Source of the DNA: Planctomycetaceae bacterium
GTDB taxonomy: Bacteria; Planctomycetota; Planctomycetia; Pirellulales; Pirellulaceae
Assembly: GCA_016794985.1 (NCBI GenBank)
Contig: JAEUIQ010000069.1
Coordinates: 1 to 64,000 of the forward strand
Length of the DNA: 64,000 nt
Direction of reading: 5' to 3'
A program made the position numbers and the translations under genes. Positions within the stretch are counted from its first letter, which is position 1; each line of letters starts with the position of its first letter. The notes below the pieces were generated by a model that was not told the DNA's origin, did not search any database, and was given only the letters and a program-made list of their open reading frames with translations. Shown here in pieces: positions 7,507-15,168 of the stretch.

Positions 7507-9405
7507 ATGATTTCACGATTCGCGGGGCGAATAATCTTGCTTTACTCGCTGGCGGTAGTCGTCTTCCATTGCGTCACGATCGTACACGGATTGGGTCAAG
7601 AATTGACGGTCGTCGAGCGACAGTCGCTCGACGGCAAAATCTTGGCCAAGACCAATCACTCTCTCGTTGTGCAAACGGACTCCGGCTCTACGATTTCCGC
7701 ACTCTATCAAGATGCCGGGGTTCGTTCGATCAATTTATCCGGAGATGGTGGTGCACTTCGTCTTCAAACCACCATTCGCGTCCTTGGTGAGTTGCCCATG
7801 CGTTTGCTACGGCCGGGAATGGCAGTCGAGGTAGAACTAGATCTCGCCAAAGATGGAAATGTTGGCAGCGTTCGCAGTTGGAAGCTCTTGCCTGTCGACC
7901 ACGACCAAACTTCTTTGGTATTTGCGGGTGTTGAACCGCAAAACGAGGATGATTTTCAGCCAGCGGTTGTGCAAGCGATTGTGACAAAACACGACAACCA
8001 TAAAATTGCCCTACAGTTGCCAAAATCAGAATTCACAAGCAAAGCCGGTTTGATTTTGACGGTGCACGAGGATGCGAAGTTGCTCGTGGCAGAACAACAC
8101 ATGCAAGAAGTACAGGCGGGGGATGAGGTTGTCTCGGCCGAACTCCTGAAGTTGAACACGGGTGATTGGGTTGTACAGCAGCTGGAGGTCCGATTGGCGA
8201 CAGATCGCCCAGCAATTCAAACGGAACCGGAGCAAGTCTATCAGCTAAAGTATCGGCACCTGAGCAATGAACCAGAATCGCCGCGAGAATTGCGGAGCAA
8301 GAATTTTTTGATCAAGACCGACCTCTCTCCACGTAGTGCTCAGATCTTGTTGGACAAACTGGAAGACATGTTTGCCGTCGTTAGCAAGTACTACAACCGG
8401 CGGACATTGGGGCAGCCGATTGTGTGTTACGTTGTCGGGGATTTGAATCGTTGGGGACCAGCCACCGCCGAATTGACGGAGGGACTGGATTGGATTCGTC
8501 GCGGTGCCGGGGTTACCCTGGCGAGTCGGTTGGGTAATCTGCGACGAGCGATCGTCTATTCGTGCGGCGAACACTCGATTGTGCAACACGAAGCGGTTCA
8601 TGCTTTTTGTCACTTGGCCTACGGCGGTACTGGACCGACTTGGTACGCGGAAGGCATGGCCGAATTAGGTTGCTATTGGCGAACGGGAGATGTTGGTGTC
8701 AATATTGACCCGGTTGTTATTCGCTACTTAACTACAACGTCGCCCAAACCTTTGTCGGAGTTGGTCCGTTTGGATCAAGTGACGGGCGACTCGTGGCAGG
8801 CGTATGCGTGGCGCTGGGCACTTTGCTACATGCTGGTGAACAACCCGAATTATGGTCAACGTTTTTTTCGCCTTGGCGAGGAGATCATGCCTCCCGACGG
8901 CAAGGCAACGTTTCAATCCGAGTTTGCCAATGTCGCCAGCGAGATTTCCTTCGAGTACGAACAGTTTGTCAAGCATCTGGGGAACGGCTACCAACAAGAA
9001 CTGTGTAGTTGGGATTGGAAGACCAAAGCAATCGGCGTTGACTCGCGCGGCAAGAAATCAAAAGTCGTGGCCCGTCGCGGTTGGCAAGCAGCCGGTGCTT
9101 TGGTTAAAGCGGGAGAGACTTACCGAATCCAGGCAGAAGGTGCATGGACCACAGATGGGCGAGACCCGTTTTCGGCAGATGGTTTGGAGAACGGGACGGG
9201 AAGGTTGATCGGCGCGATCCTGAGCAAGGGTGAAAACCGAGAAGATCGGTGGGCCGAATATCAATTGTCCGAGGAGTTTCAATTAGGCGAAGACGCAAGT
9301 TTTTCCGCTCCTGCGACGGGAAATCTGTATTTGCGCTGCCAAGAGCCGCTGACACAAATCGGCGATAATCAGGGCGAATTAAAAGTCACTATTCGCAAAC
9401 AATAG
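7507..9405 (+). CDS. Secreted HExxH metalloprotease-like protein with LecA-like C-terminal domain
   Basis: 632 residues with a signal-peptide-like N-terminus (about 1-30), a beta-rich region to about 240 with repeated 'G(M/D)xVxxE' hairpins, then a gluzincin-type domain with His361-Glu362-Ala-Val-His365 and the downstream 'WYAEGMAEL' (Glu382 or Glu386 as third zinc ligand), resembling DUF1570-type planctomycete proteases. The last 110 residues, with 'GETYRIQAEGAW', 'GRLIGAIL' and 'LYLRC...IGDNQGELKVTI', look like the PA-IL/LecA galactose-binding fold, so the enzyme may be targeted to glycans. AAGGAG at 7494-7499 supports the start. All zinc-site residues are present, unlike the neighbouring enzyme-like genes. 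Confidence 0.8.
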   Translation: MISRFAGRIILLYSLAVVVFHCVTIVHGLGQELTVVERQSLDGKILAKTNHSLVVQTDSGSTISALYQDAGVRSINLSGDGGALRLQTTIRVLGELPMRLLRPGMAVEVELDLAKDGNVGSVRSWKLLPVDHDQTSLVFAGVEPQNEDDFQPAVVQAIVTKHDNHKIALQLPKSEFTSKAGLILTVHEDAKLLVAEQHMQEVQAGDEVVSAELLKLNTGDWVVQQLEVRLATDRPAIQTEPEQVYQLKYRHLSNEPESPRELRSKNFLIKTDLSPRSAQILLDKLEDMFAVVSKYYNRRTLGQPIVCYVVGDLNRWGPATAELTEGLDWIRRGAGVTLASRLGNLRRAIVYSCGEHSIVQHEAVHAFCHLAYGGTGPTWYAEGMAELGCYWRTGDVGVNIDPVVIRYLTTTSPKPLSELVRLDQVTGDSWQAYAWRWALCYMLVNNPNYGQRFFRLGEEIMPPDGKATFQSEFANVASEISFEYEQFVKHLGNGYQQELCSWDWKTKAIGVDSRGKKSKVVARRGWQAAGALVKAGETYRIQAEGAWTTDGRDPFSADGLENGTGRLIGAILSKGENREDRWAEYQLSEEFQLGEDASFSAPATGNLYLRCQEPLTQIGDNQGELKVTIRKQ

Positions 9406-9503
9406 TTCGGCCGGGCGGTGCAGTTGGAACAGGAAAATGAAGACGCGTTTTGGGGAATACACTGGGGACCAGTATTCGCTCGGCCGTTCTCCGTCATTTC
9501 CAA

Positions 9504-10511
9504 TTAGGTCCTCGTGGTAGGATGAGATTGGGCCCAATAATCCAGGACACAGACCTTTTCCAGGGTCGCCAAAGCCAACTGCACAAACTCTTGATGGGCG
9601 GGATGATTCAAATAAATGTCCCGATCGGCGGTCGAGTGAAACGTCAGCGTGAACACGTGCGTGAAGCCATCCGCCAATCCTTCTGGACTGTTGTTCGTAC
9701 CACTTTCGATGGCGGCTATCACGTCAATCCTCTTGCCCAGAGCTTGAAAGGCATGCAAGACTTCGCGAGTTTTGGCCGGTCCAACTTCGGCTTTAAACTT
9801 CAAGAATACGACATGACGCAAAACGTCGGTCGCCGGAGCCGGCAGCTGCAAGCCGAAGTAGTCGGCCAATAAATCTGCCATGAACTTGTGGCCCACTTTA
9901 TTCAGTTGGATGCCATCGACCGTCAGGATGGAGTGTGGCTTCTGGGTGGGATTGTGTTGTTGAAGGTAATCGACAGCCCTTCGGCGCAGGTTCAAGAACT
10001 GGACCTGGGAAAAACTCGCGTCATCGGAATGGCTTGGTCGGTGAACCTCGGCGGCGACTTCAGCAATCAGATCGGAAATAGCGCTGAGGTCACGATCGAG
10101 AGAGTTCGTGCCGTCAGATTTTTCCCCAATCAAGAATGGGGAGGCGAATACCAACACTCCCTGCGGAGCGTGTTGAAAAAACTGGTTAGCTAATTCAAGG
10201 ATTGCGCAACGGGTCTTTTCGAATTCGAGTACATGTCCCCGCGCTTGATGCCACACGTCATTCAGTCCCAACATCACAAGCAAAACGGTTGGTCGAAGAG
10301 CAATGACCTCTTCCGCGAATCTTTGGCTGGCGTGCTCCCATCGATCGGTACTTCTGCCAACGACAAACCACGGCATTTCTTCGTAGTTCAAGGCTTCCCG
10401 CAACAGAGTCACAAAACCATGGGGGCGATTGCCGGCCAGCGCCATGGTATCGCCCACAACCACGACTCGGTCCGTCTGTTTCAGTGGTCGCGGAAAACTT
10501 GGAACGGTCAT
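9504..10511 (-). CDS. SGNH-hydrolase-like / Dabb domain fusion protein
   Basis: 335 residues. The first 220 have an SGNH/GDSL fold: block I 'VVVGDTMAL', block III 'MLGLNDVW' and block V 'DGIQLNKVGHKFMADLL'. The block I Ser is Thr and the block V catalytic His (DxxH) is Gln, so esterase activity is doubtful. The last 100 residues, starting 'LRHVVFLKFK' and including 'HPAHQEFV', form a Dabb (dimeric alpha/beta barrel, stress-responsive) domain. No signal peptide is seen. The gene is convergent with the metalloprotease gene and lies after the terminator of the sigma-factor operon, so it needs its own promoter, which I did not identify. Confidence 0.82.
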   Translation of the reverse strand: MTVPSFPRPLKQTDRVVVVGDTMALAGNRPHGFVTLLREALNYEEMPWFVVGRSTDRWEHASQRFAEEVIALRPTVLLVMLGLNDVWHQARGHVLEFEKTRCAILELANQFFQHAPQGVLVFASPFLIGEKSDGTNSLDRDLSAISDLIAEVAAEVHRPSHSDDASFSQVQFLNLRRRAVDYLQQHNPTQKPHSILTVDGIQLNKVGHKFMADLLADYFGLQLPAPATDVLRHVVFLKFKAEVGPAKTREVLHAFQALGKRIDVIAAIESGTNNSPEGLADGFTHVFTLTFHSTADRDIYLNHPAHQEFVQLALATLEKVCVLDYWAQSHPTTRT

Positions 10512-10540
10512 TGCTCGACTCCCATCACGTAACGTCTATC

Positions 10541-10575
10541 AACAAAAAACTGCCTTGAGTTTTTCAAGGCAGTTT
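10541..10575 (-). terminator. Rho-independent terminator of the sigma-factor operon
   Basis: Read on the minus strand, AAACTGCCTTGA and TCAAGGCAGTTT pair over 12 bp with a 5-base loop, followed by a T tract (the A run at 10541-10549 on the plus strand). It lies 43 bases after the stop of the Gly/Met-rich gene at 10619, which it should terminate. Confidence 0.88.
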
Positions 10576-10618
10576 AGCGTTTACATTCTATCGCGTGGGT
10601 TACTCGCTCGGTAGTCGT

Positions 10619-11764
10619 TTAGCGACCGTAGCGGACCACGATCACATACTTGGGAGCTCCGTCAACTGCTGGTGTGTTGGCGGCATTCGCCATGCCTCCC
10701 AAGATGGTCCAAGTATTTGGTAACGCTTTGATCGTGCCCGTCGCTTGAAACGCTGGCAGATCCCCTTTCTCGGGCACTCCCAAGACGGCTGGTGTGGCTT
10801 GAGCCGACGTCGTAACGTGACTGATGCCAATTTGAATCAGTCCAGGTTCGGTCGGATTGCTGGGCACCACGGGGCGAACTTGAGTCAACCAACCCAGGAT
10901 CGGCTTCACCGTACGAGGCTGATAACCAACCCCACTTTGCGTTTGGTTAGCCCCATCTTGCAAAGCTCCACTTTGGAACGTGCCGACAACCGGTGTCACG
11001 CCAATCACCAAGTTGCGATGTTCACCTGACGAGGAAAAGCCCAAGTGACCGTTGAGCACCGAAAGGGATCCGTAAGCGACGGCTTGCTGGTCGATCCACT
11101 CTTGGATCAGCTTTTGATCATTGGTTTGACGCAATTGCTGAGCGGTCGTTGGATCCAATGTCAATGCTGCCCACTCGACCTGAATTACTTGCTGTTGGGT
11201 CAGCCCATCGCGCAAAACCTTGAGGATTTGTGCGATCTGTTCGTGGCAGTCTTCTGTTTGTTTCGCGACCAACATGCCGTTGTATAAAGATAATTCGCCG
11301 CTGTTGTAGCTGTCGAAGTTGGAGAGAAACTGGTCGACCAGTGTGTACAACGCTGAACCATCGTCGGTTGATGTCGACATTCCCATACCCATTCCCATTC
11401 CAAGGCCCATGCCGCCCATGCCGTCTTGAGGATTCGCAGGGACGGAAAACATTCCACCGCCCCCACCCATTCCACCGCCCCCACCCATTCCACCGCCCAT
11501 ACCACCCATTCCGCCGCCCATACCACCGAATCCCCCCGAACCCGTTCCGGCAGCCGGTGCCAAGAGGCCGGTACCCGGCCAATGGCTCCCGGGATCGGCG
11601 ACCGCGGCGGGGGTCAATAAATCCGCGATTGGGTAGACTCGCAGTAATCTTTCCTCTTCCACTTCGTCTTGCCACGCGCTGGCCTGAGGCAAATGGTTCA
11701 CGGCAATCACCGCTACGGGAGCGAAGACCAAACAACAAACGGAAACTAACTTGCGGAGACGCAT
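10619..11764 (-). CDS. Exported Gly/Met-rich secretin-like (short-domain) protein
   Basis: 381 residues: a signal-peptide-like start (MRLRKLVSVCCLVF), then 'LRVYPIADLL', a Gly/Met-rich stretch at about residues 77-131, and 'YNGMLVAKQTEDCHEQIAQILKVLR', which resembles the secretin-associated domain of type II secretion proteins (NolW/STN-like) seen in many planctomycete proteins of unknown role. No secretin beta-barrel follows, so it is not a full GspD; a periplasmic binding or scaffold role is inference. The start at 11764 overlaps the preceding gene by 19 bases; AAAGGTG lies upstream. It is the last gene of the sigma-factor operon. Confidence 0.7.
   Translation of the reverse strand: MRLRKLVSVCCLVFAPVAVIAVNHLPQASAWQDEVEEERLLRVYPIADLLTPAAVADPGSHWPGTGLLAPAAGTGSGGFGGMGGGMGGMGGGMGGGGGMGGGGGMFSVPANPQDGMGGMGLGMGMGMGMSTSTDDGSALYTLVDQFLSNFDSYNSGELSLYNGMLVAKQTEDCHEQIAQILKVLRDGLTQQQVIQVEWAALTLDPTTAQQLRQTNDQKLIQEWIDQQAVAYGSLSVLNGHLGFSSSGEHRNLVIGVTPVVGTFQSGALQDGANQTQSGVGYQPRTVKPILGWLTQVRPVVPSNPTEPGLIQIGISHVTTSAQATPAVLGVPEKGDLPAFQATGTIKALPNTWTILGGMANAANTPAVDGAPKYVIVVRYGR
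11380..11530. repeat. Low-complexity DNA encoding Gly/Met-rich runs
   Basis: An 18-bp unit starting CATTCCACCGCCCCCACC at 11450 repeats at 11468 and, degenerated, at 11486. A shorter 6-bp CATTCC/CATACC alternation encoding Gly-Met pairs lies near 11380-11401. It is in frame within the Gly/Met-rich protein and could vary in copy number. Confidence 0.75.
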
Positions 11765-13068
11765 AGTTGACACACCTTTCGAAGGGACTTGGGACCGGGA
11801 GATTCGAGACTTTGTTGACGCTGCCATTTCTGACTGCGTTGTTGGGCGGAAGGAATGGCAGCCCAAGCCGATGGAGATTCTTGCAATGGCTGCAACTTCT
11901 CTTCCAATCGATCTTGATGCCTGAAAACGTAGGCGGAGAGGGCCGGGAGCGCTTGGACACCGCTGCGAGCTCTGCTCAAAAGTTCTTGATCCAAGCCTTC
12001 TTGCTCGATGACTGAAAGAATCATGGCCGCGAGAAACTGTTGTTGCGAGTTGGGCGATGTCAACTGAGATAACGCTCGCTCCGCGTGGGCCGGATGCCAC
12101 TTGAGGGCCGCTTGACGCAAGACTTGCTGGCAAACTTGATCGGCCGCCAACACTGCCAAGGCCTCCGTTGCAACTTGCCCCGAGCGGCTCGCCAATTCCG
12201 CAGCTAGTGCATGAACCGTTTCCGCGTTTTGAGCTTCCGGTAGCCAACGCACCAGTTGGGCGTCATTCGCTCGTGGAATCAAGAAAGGTGCGGCCAACCC
12301 CGCCGTTTCCTCACGTTGCAGACAAAACCCCAATTGTTCCGGAGCCGACGCTCCTAATTCCATACTAAGAATTTCAATACCGGCTTGCAGTGCGGTGGGC
12401 TCCTTCCACTCTCGCAGCCCGCGTATGGTCCAACCGGACCAGAAGCCGCGACAGGCCACCCATTGTTCTTCCAGGACCGAACGTTGTTCCGGTGTTGCCG
12501 CTTGCCATTGAATCAACCAACGACGCAATTCTTCGTTTAACGCCGTGTGGTCCATGCGGCGCTGGACTTTCGCGAATTGTGAGGGCGTCAACATAAGAAG
12601 TTCTTGCACGGAACGGATCTGTTCTCGACCGTACTTTTTCAGCGCTGGTTGGTTGTTCACCGCCATTTCAATGCCATTTGTCGAATTAGGAGTGGTATTC
12701 GAGTTCACGGATGGTGGGGCCGGACCTTGCTCCGAGTGAATGGAAGTCGCTTGGCTTCCGTTCTTGTTTTCTTTCTCGGTCTCGGTGAATTGTTGTGGGC
12801 GTGCATCGAACCACCATTGAGAAAGCGTTCCGCCAATCGCGAGCAGCACGATGGCCGCCGTGGTCCACCCCATCAACGCGGTGCTCCAGCGTCGATCAGG
12901 CTTGGCAACCGAGTTGAGTTCGGCACCGGGCGTGGATTGCAGTTGTGCGAGACTCGCTTGTAACCGAAGGATCGCTGCTTCGAACTCGGGGCCGGTTTCC
13001 GACATCGGGTCCGCAGACGCCAATAGCTCGTTCCAACGCGGATCATCAGGATCTAATGGAAGGTGCAT
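11746..13068 (-). CDS. Membrane protein with helical-repeat C-terminus, possible anti-sigma factor
   Basis: 440 residues. The N-terminal 70 residues are acidic and helical, followed by one membrane segment (about 70-90, 'TTAAIVLLAIGGTLSQWWF'), a Ser/Thr/Asn-rich linker and a long helical region (about 145-440) with Ala/Leu-rich repeats resembling HEAT-type helices. No zinc-binding HxxxCxxC motif of classical anti-sigma factors is seen. Its place 47 bases after an ECF sigma gene and its single membrane span suggest that it holds the sigma factor at the membrane; that is inference. The stop overlaps the start of the next gene by 19 bases. Confidence 0.6.
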   Translation of the reverse strand: MHLPLDPDDPRWNELLASADPMSETGPEFEAAILRLQASLAQLQSTPGAELNSVAKPDRRWSTALMGWTTAAIVLLAIGGTLSQWWFDARPQQFTETEKENKNGSQATSIHSEQGPAPPSVNSNTTPNSTNGIEMAVNNQPALKKYGREQIRSVQELLMLTPSQFAKVQRRMDHTALNEELRRWLIQWQAATPEQRSVLEEQWVACRGFWSGWTIRGLREWKEPTALQAGIEILSMELGASAPEQLGFCLQREETAGLAAPFLIPRANDAQLVRWLPEAQNAETVHALAAELASRSGQVATEALAVLAADQVCQQVLRQAALKWHPAHAERALSQLTSPNSQQQFLAAMILSVIEQEGLDQELLSRARSGVQALPALSAYVFRHQDRLEEKLQPLQESPSAWAAIPSAQQRSQKWQRQQSLESPGPKSLRKVCQLCVSAS

Positions 13069-13115
13069 GGTGCTCTCGGTTCGTGCAAAATACTCGTGAC
13101 AACTGCCGGTGGGAT

Positions 13116-13730
13116 CTACAGGTTCGGGTTGTGATTCAGTGATGATTGGTCTGACAAAATCGCACGAAGCTGTTGCTTCGCAGCGTGAAAATTCGCGTAC
13201 ACATTTTGAATCGAAGTTGCGGTGAGGGCCGCCACTTCGGACGCTGGCAGTCCTTGCCAGATCAGCAACTGTACAACTTCCCGTTGTCGAGCGGGTAGTC
13301 GAGTGACGGCGTGCTGGATGAGCTGTTGTTCCTCGGCTTGGATGGGGACCAACGCTGGATCGACCGCACTCGGGTTGGGCAACAAGTCCAAGTCGAATTC
13401 GACCGTTGCCCTACCCGGGCCGGGAGACTTTTGTACCTGCTCGTTCTGCCCCAAGTCTTCGACGATCGAAGTTTGCTGTCCCGATTCTCGCTGCGACATG
13501 GGGCGATTTTTTCGCAACCAATCCCGGCAACTGTTCAGCACAATGTGCAACATCCAGGTACTAAGTTGCGATTCTCCGCGAAAGGAATCACGCGATTGAA
13601 TCAACTTGACCAATCCATCTTGAACAGCATCTTCCGCCGCCGGAAGGTTGCCGCAGACTCGGACCGCCATCGCCAACGCCTGGGGTAGCACTCGGTTCAG
13701 CGTCGCTTCCCATGTTTCTTTGCTGGGCAT
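13116..13730 (-). CDS. ECF-family RNA polymerase sigma factor
   Basis: 204 residues with sigma region 2 ('NLPAAEDAVQDGLVKLIQ' and 'STWMLHIVLNSCRDWLRKNRP') and region 4 ('RLPARQREVVQLLIWQGLPASEVAALT', helix-turn-helix followed by 'SIQNVYANFHAAKQQLR'). The linker between them is unusually long, about 60 residues. An in-frame TTG at 13778 lies upstream of the expected transcription start (about 13775) of the promoter at 13782-13810, so the ATG at 13730 is chosen. It heads a three-gene operon with a membrane protein and a Gly/Met-rich exported protein. Targets are unknown. Confidence 0.87.
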   Translation of the reverse strand: MPSKETWEATLNRVLPQALAMAVRVCGNLPAAEDAVQDGLVKLIQSRDSFRGESQLSTWMLHIVLNSCRDWLRKNRPMSQRESGQQTSIVEDLGQNEQVQKSPGPGRATVEFDLDLLPNPSAVDPALVPIQAEEQQLIQHAVTRLPARQREVVQLLIWQGLPASEVAALTATSIQNVYANFHAAKQQLRAILSDQSSLNHNPNL

Positions 13731-13781
13731 GTTCGGCTGACCTGCTGACGTTCTTTGGTGGCGGTGATTCGCTCTCAAAAT

Positions 13782-13810
13782 ATTAGACGGAGCCGCCGAT
13801 TAATTCTCAA
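13782..13810 (-). promoter_or_regulatory. Near-consensus housekeeping promoter of the ECF sigma operon
   Basis: On the minus strand TTGAGA (-35, at 13805-13810) and TCTAAT (-10, at 13782-13787) are separated by 17 bases; each matches the sigma-70 consensus at 5 of 6 positions. The leader to ATG at 13730 would be about 45 bases. The operon thus seems expressed from a housekeeping promoter and not only from its own sigma factor. Confidence 0.65.
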
Positions 13811-13864
13811 AAGAAAATTCCACAGAAAAAAAGATCCGATTATCTGCCGTGAGCAAGTCCATTT

Positions 13865-14923
13865 TCATGTTTCGGCGGCGCGACGCGAGTGGTCGGTATC
13901 GAATAGCCACAGTAAATTAACAGCTTGTTGCCGATGATCTGGTAAGGATATTGCCCGTCTGCCCAACTGTACGGCCGCTTGCGGTTCAGCGACCAAAGTC
14001 CATTCGACGCTTGCCTGGCGAGGAACCGATGTAGCTGCCGAGTCGGGTGCCACCGTTTTTAGTTTCTGCAGCGGCAAAAAGCAGGTTTCTTGATCCCAAG
14101 GGTACCTGGCCAATCCCGCCAACCATCCCGCCATGGCTTGCACGACATCCGCATCGGCTGCCGGAGGAACGCAGACTGCCAGTTCCAAACGTTGATGCTC
14201 TTGAAAATTCAACAGTTCACGTTCGACCATAGGCTGGCATCGCAACGCCATGCCAATCGTCAACAAGCAGCGTTCGCCCTGGGCGTTTCCAAATTGAACG
14301 ACACGGACCGTGGGCCACGCGCCCGACACCACCGAGAATTCTTGAACTGGCTCGCCTAAAATTGGCGAAATCGCGGAGAGCGCAGATTGATACCAAGTCG
14401 CAAACGGATTTCCATTCGCCCAGTCTGCCCAATAACTGGGCAATGTTCTCGCCAAGGGAGAGTAGAGGTCGTCATCTTCGATTGGAATCGCGAAGGGGCA
14501 CGGAAGGCGACATTCGATGGAATACCCAGGGAGCTCCGATTGGCTTTGCGGCGGTATGATGGCCAATACTCGTTCGCCCTCCACCAACATGGCACCCATC
14601 CCTTGTTCGAACCAAACGACTCGCGTTTGGTCGAGGTCTAAGGCCGGCCCTCCCGACGGACGGACGCAGTAGCTTTCGGCAACTAGCGGAAGCCGAACGG
14701 AATCGGCTGGTGGGTCTGCAAACATCAATGGAGCTGGACGCAGATTGCGCACCCACACCCACCGGCTGGCCGAGTCGGATGCTTCGTTATCGACCAATTT
14801 TTGAATCGCGAAATAAATAGCTTGACCATCCGACTGGACCACCGCTCCATAGCGCCCGCTGGGATATTGGGCCCACAGGAGAATTTCGACGGGATTCTTG
14901 GGGGGTTCCGTAATCTGGGTCAT
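13865..14923 (-). CDS. SUFU-like domain protein
   Basis: 352 residues, no signal peptide or membrane segment. The part from about residue 205 to 260, 'VRVVQFG...LLTIGMALRCQPM....LELAVCVPP', resembles the suppressor-of-fused-like (SUFU) domain, in which a 'TxGMS..PM' strand is followed by 'ELxxxxP'. The N-terminal 170 residues are not recognised. Bacterial SUFU proteins are often toxin-immunity proteins or of unknown role; no toxin gene is adjacent. It lies 134 bases upstream of the ECF sigma gene on the same strand, but the promoter at 13782 suggests separate transcription. Confidence 0.5.
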   Translation of the reverse strand: MTQITEPPKNPVEILLWAQYPSGRYGAVVQSDGQAIYFAIQKLVDNEASDSASRWVWVRNLRPAPLMFADPPADSVRLPLVAESYCVRPSGGPALDLDQTRVVWFEQGMGAMLVEGERVLAIIPPQSQSELPGYSIECRLPCPFAIPIEDDDLYSPLARTLPSYWADWANGNPFATWYQSALSAISPILGEPVQEFSVVSGAWPTVRVVQFGNAQGERCLLTIGMALRCQPMVERELLNFQEHQRLELAVCVPPAADADVVQAMAGWLAGLARYPWDQETCFLPLQKLKTVAPDSAATSVPRQASVEWTLVAEPQAAVQLGRRAISLPDHRQQAVNLLWLFDTDHSRRAAET

Positions 14924-15168
14924 GTTTTCTGGATTCGCAGGGTGTCTAGGGAAGGTGATTTTCAGGTTTCACACAAGTATTACATGGCGTGAACATGACG
15001 CGGACAATAGGGGAGGCTGGTCGCGATAAAATTCAGGACGATCACTGGCGCGTGTGGGACCCGCGGGGCATGAGCCCTTGGGCCGACACTTTAGGGGGAC
15101 GGTTTTGGCCGTGGAATGGGAGCAGCGTCGGTTGTTGTTCGCAGCACTTTTGTAATGGATGCAAGTTC

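Noticed and set aside
11380..11530. Considered as a CRISPR-like or tandem DNA element.
   Set aside because: The repeats are short, in frame and code for Gly/Met runs; no spacers of constant length are present.
11118..11960. A 280-residue open frame overlapping the Gly/Met-rich gene.
   Set aside because: Its Trp/Arg/Gly-rich composition comes from reading the Gly/Met repeat in another frame.
11765..12247. N-terminal extension of the Gly/Met-rich protein to 12247.
   Set aside because: It lies antiparallel-frame within the membrane-protein gene, is Arg/Ser/Gly-rich shadow sequence, and the signal peptide begins at 11764.
13731..13778. TTG start at 13778 for the ECF sigma factor.
   Set aside because: The inferred transcription start near 13775 from the promoter at 13782-13810 lies downstream of this codon.
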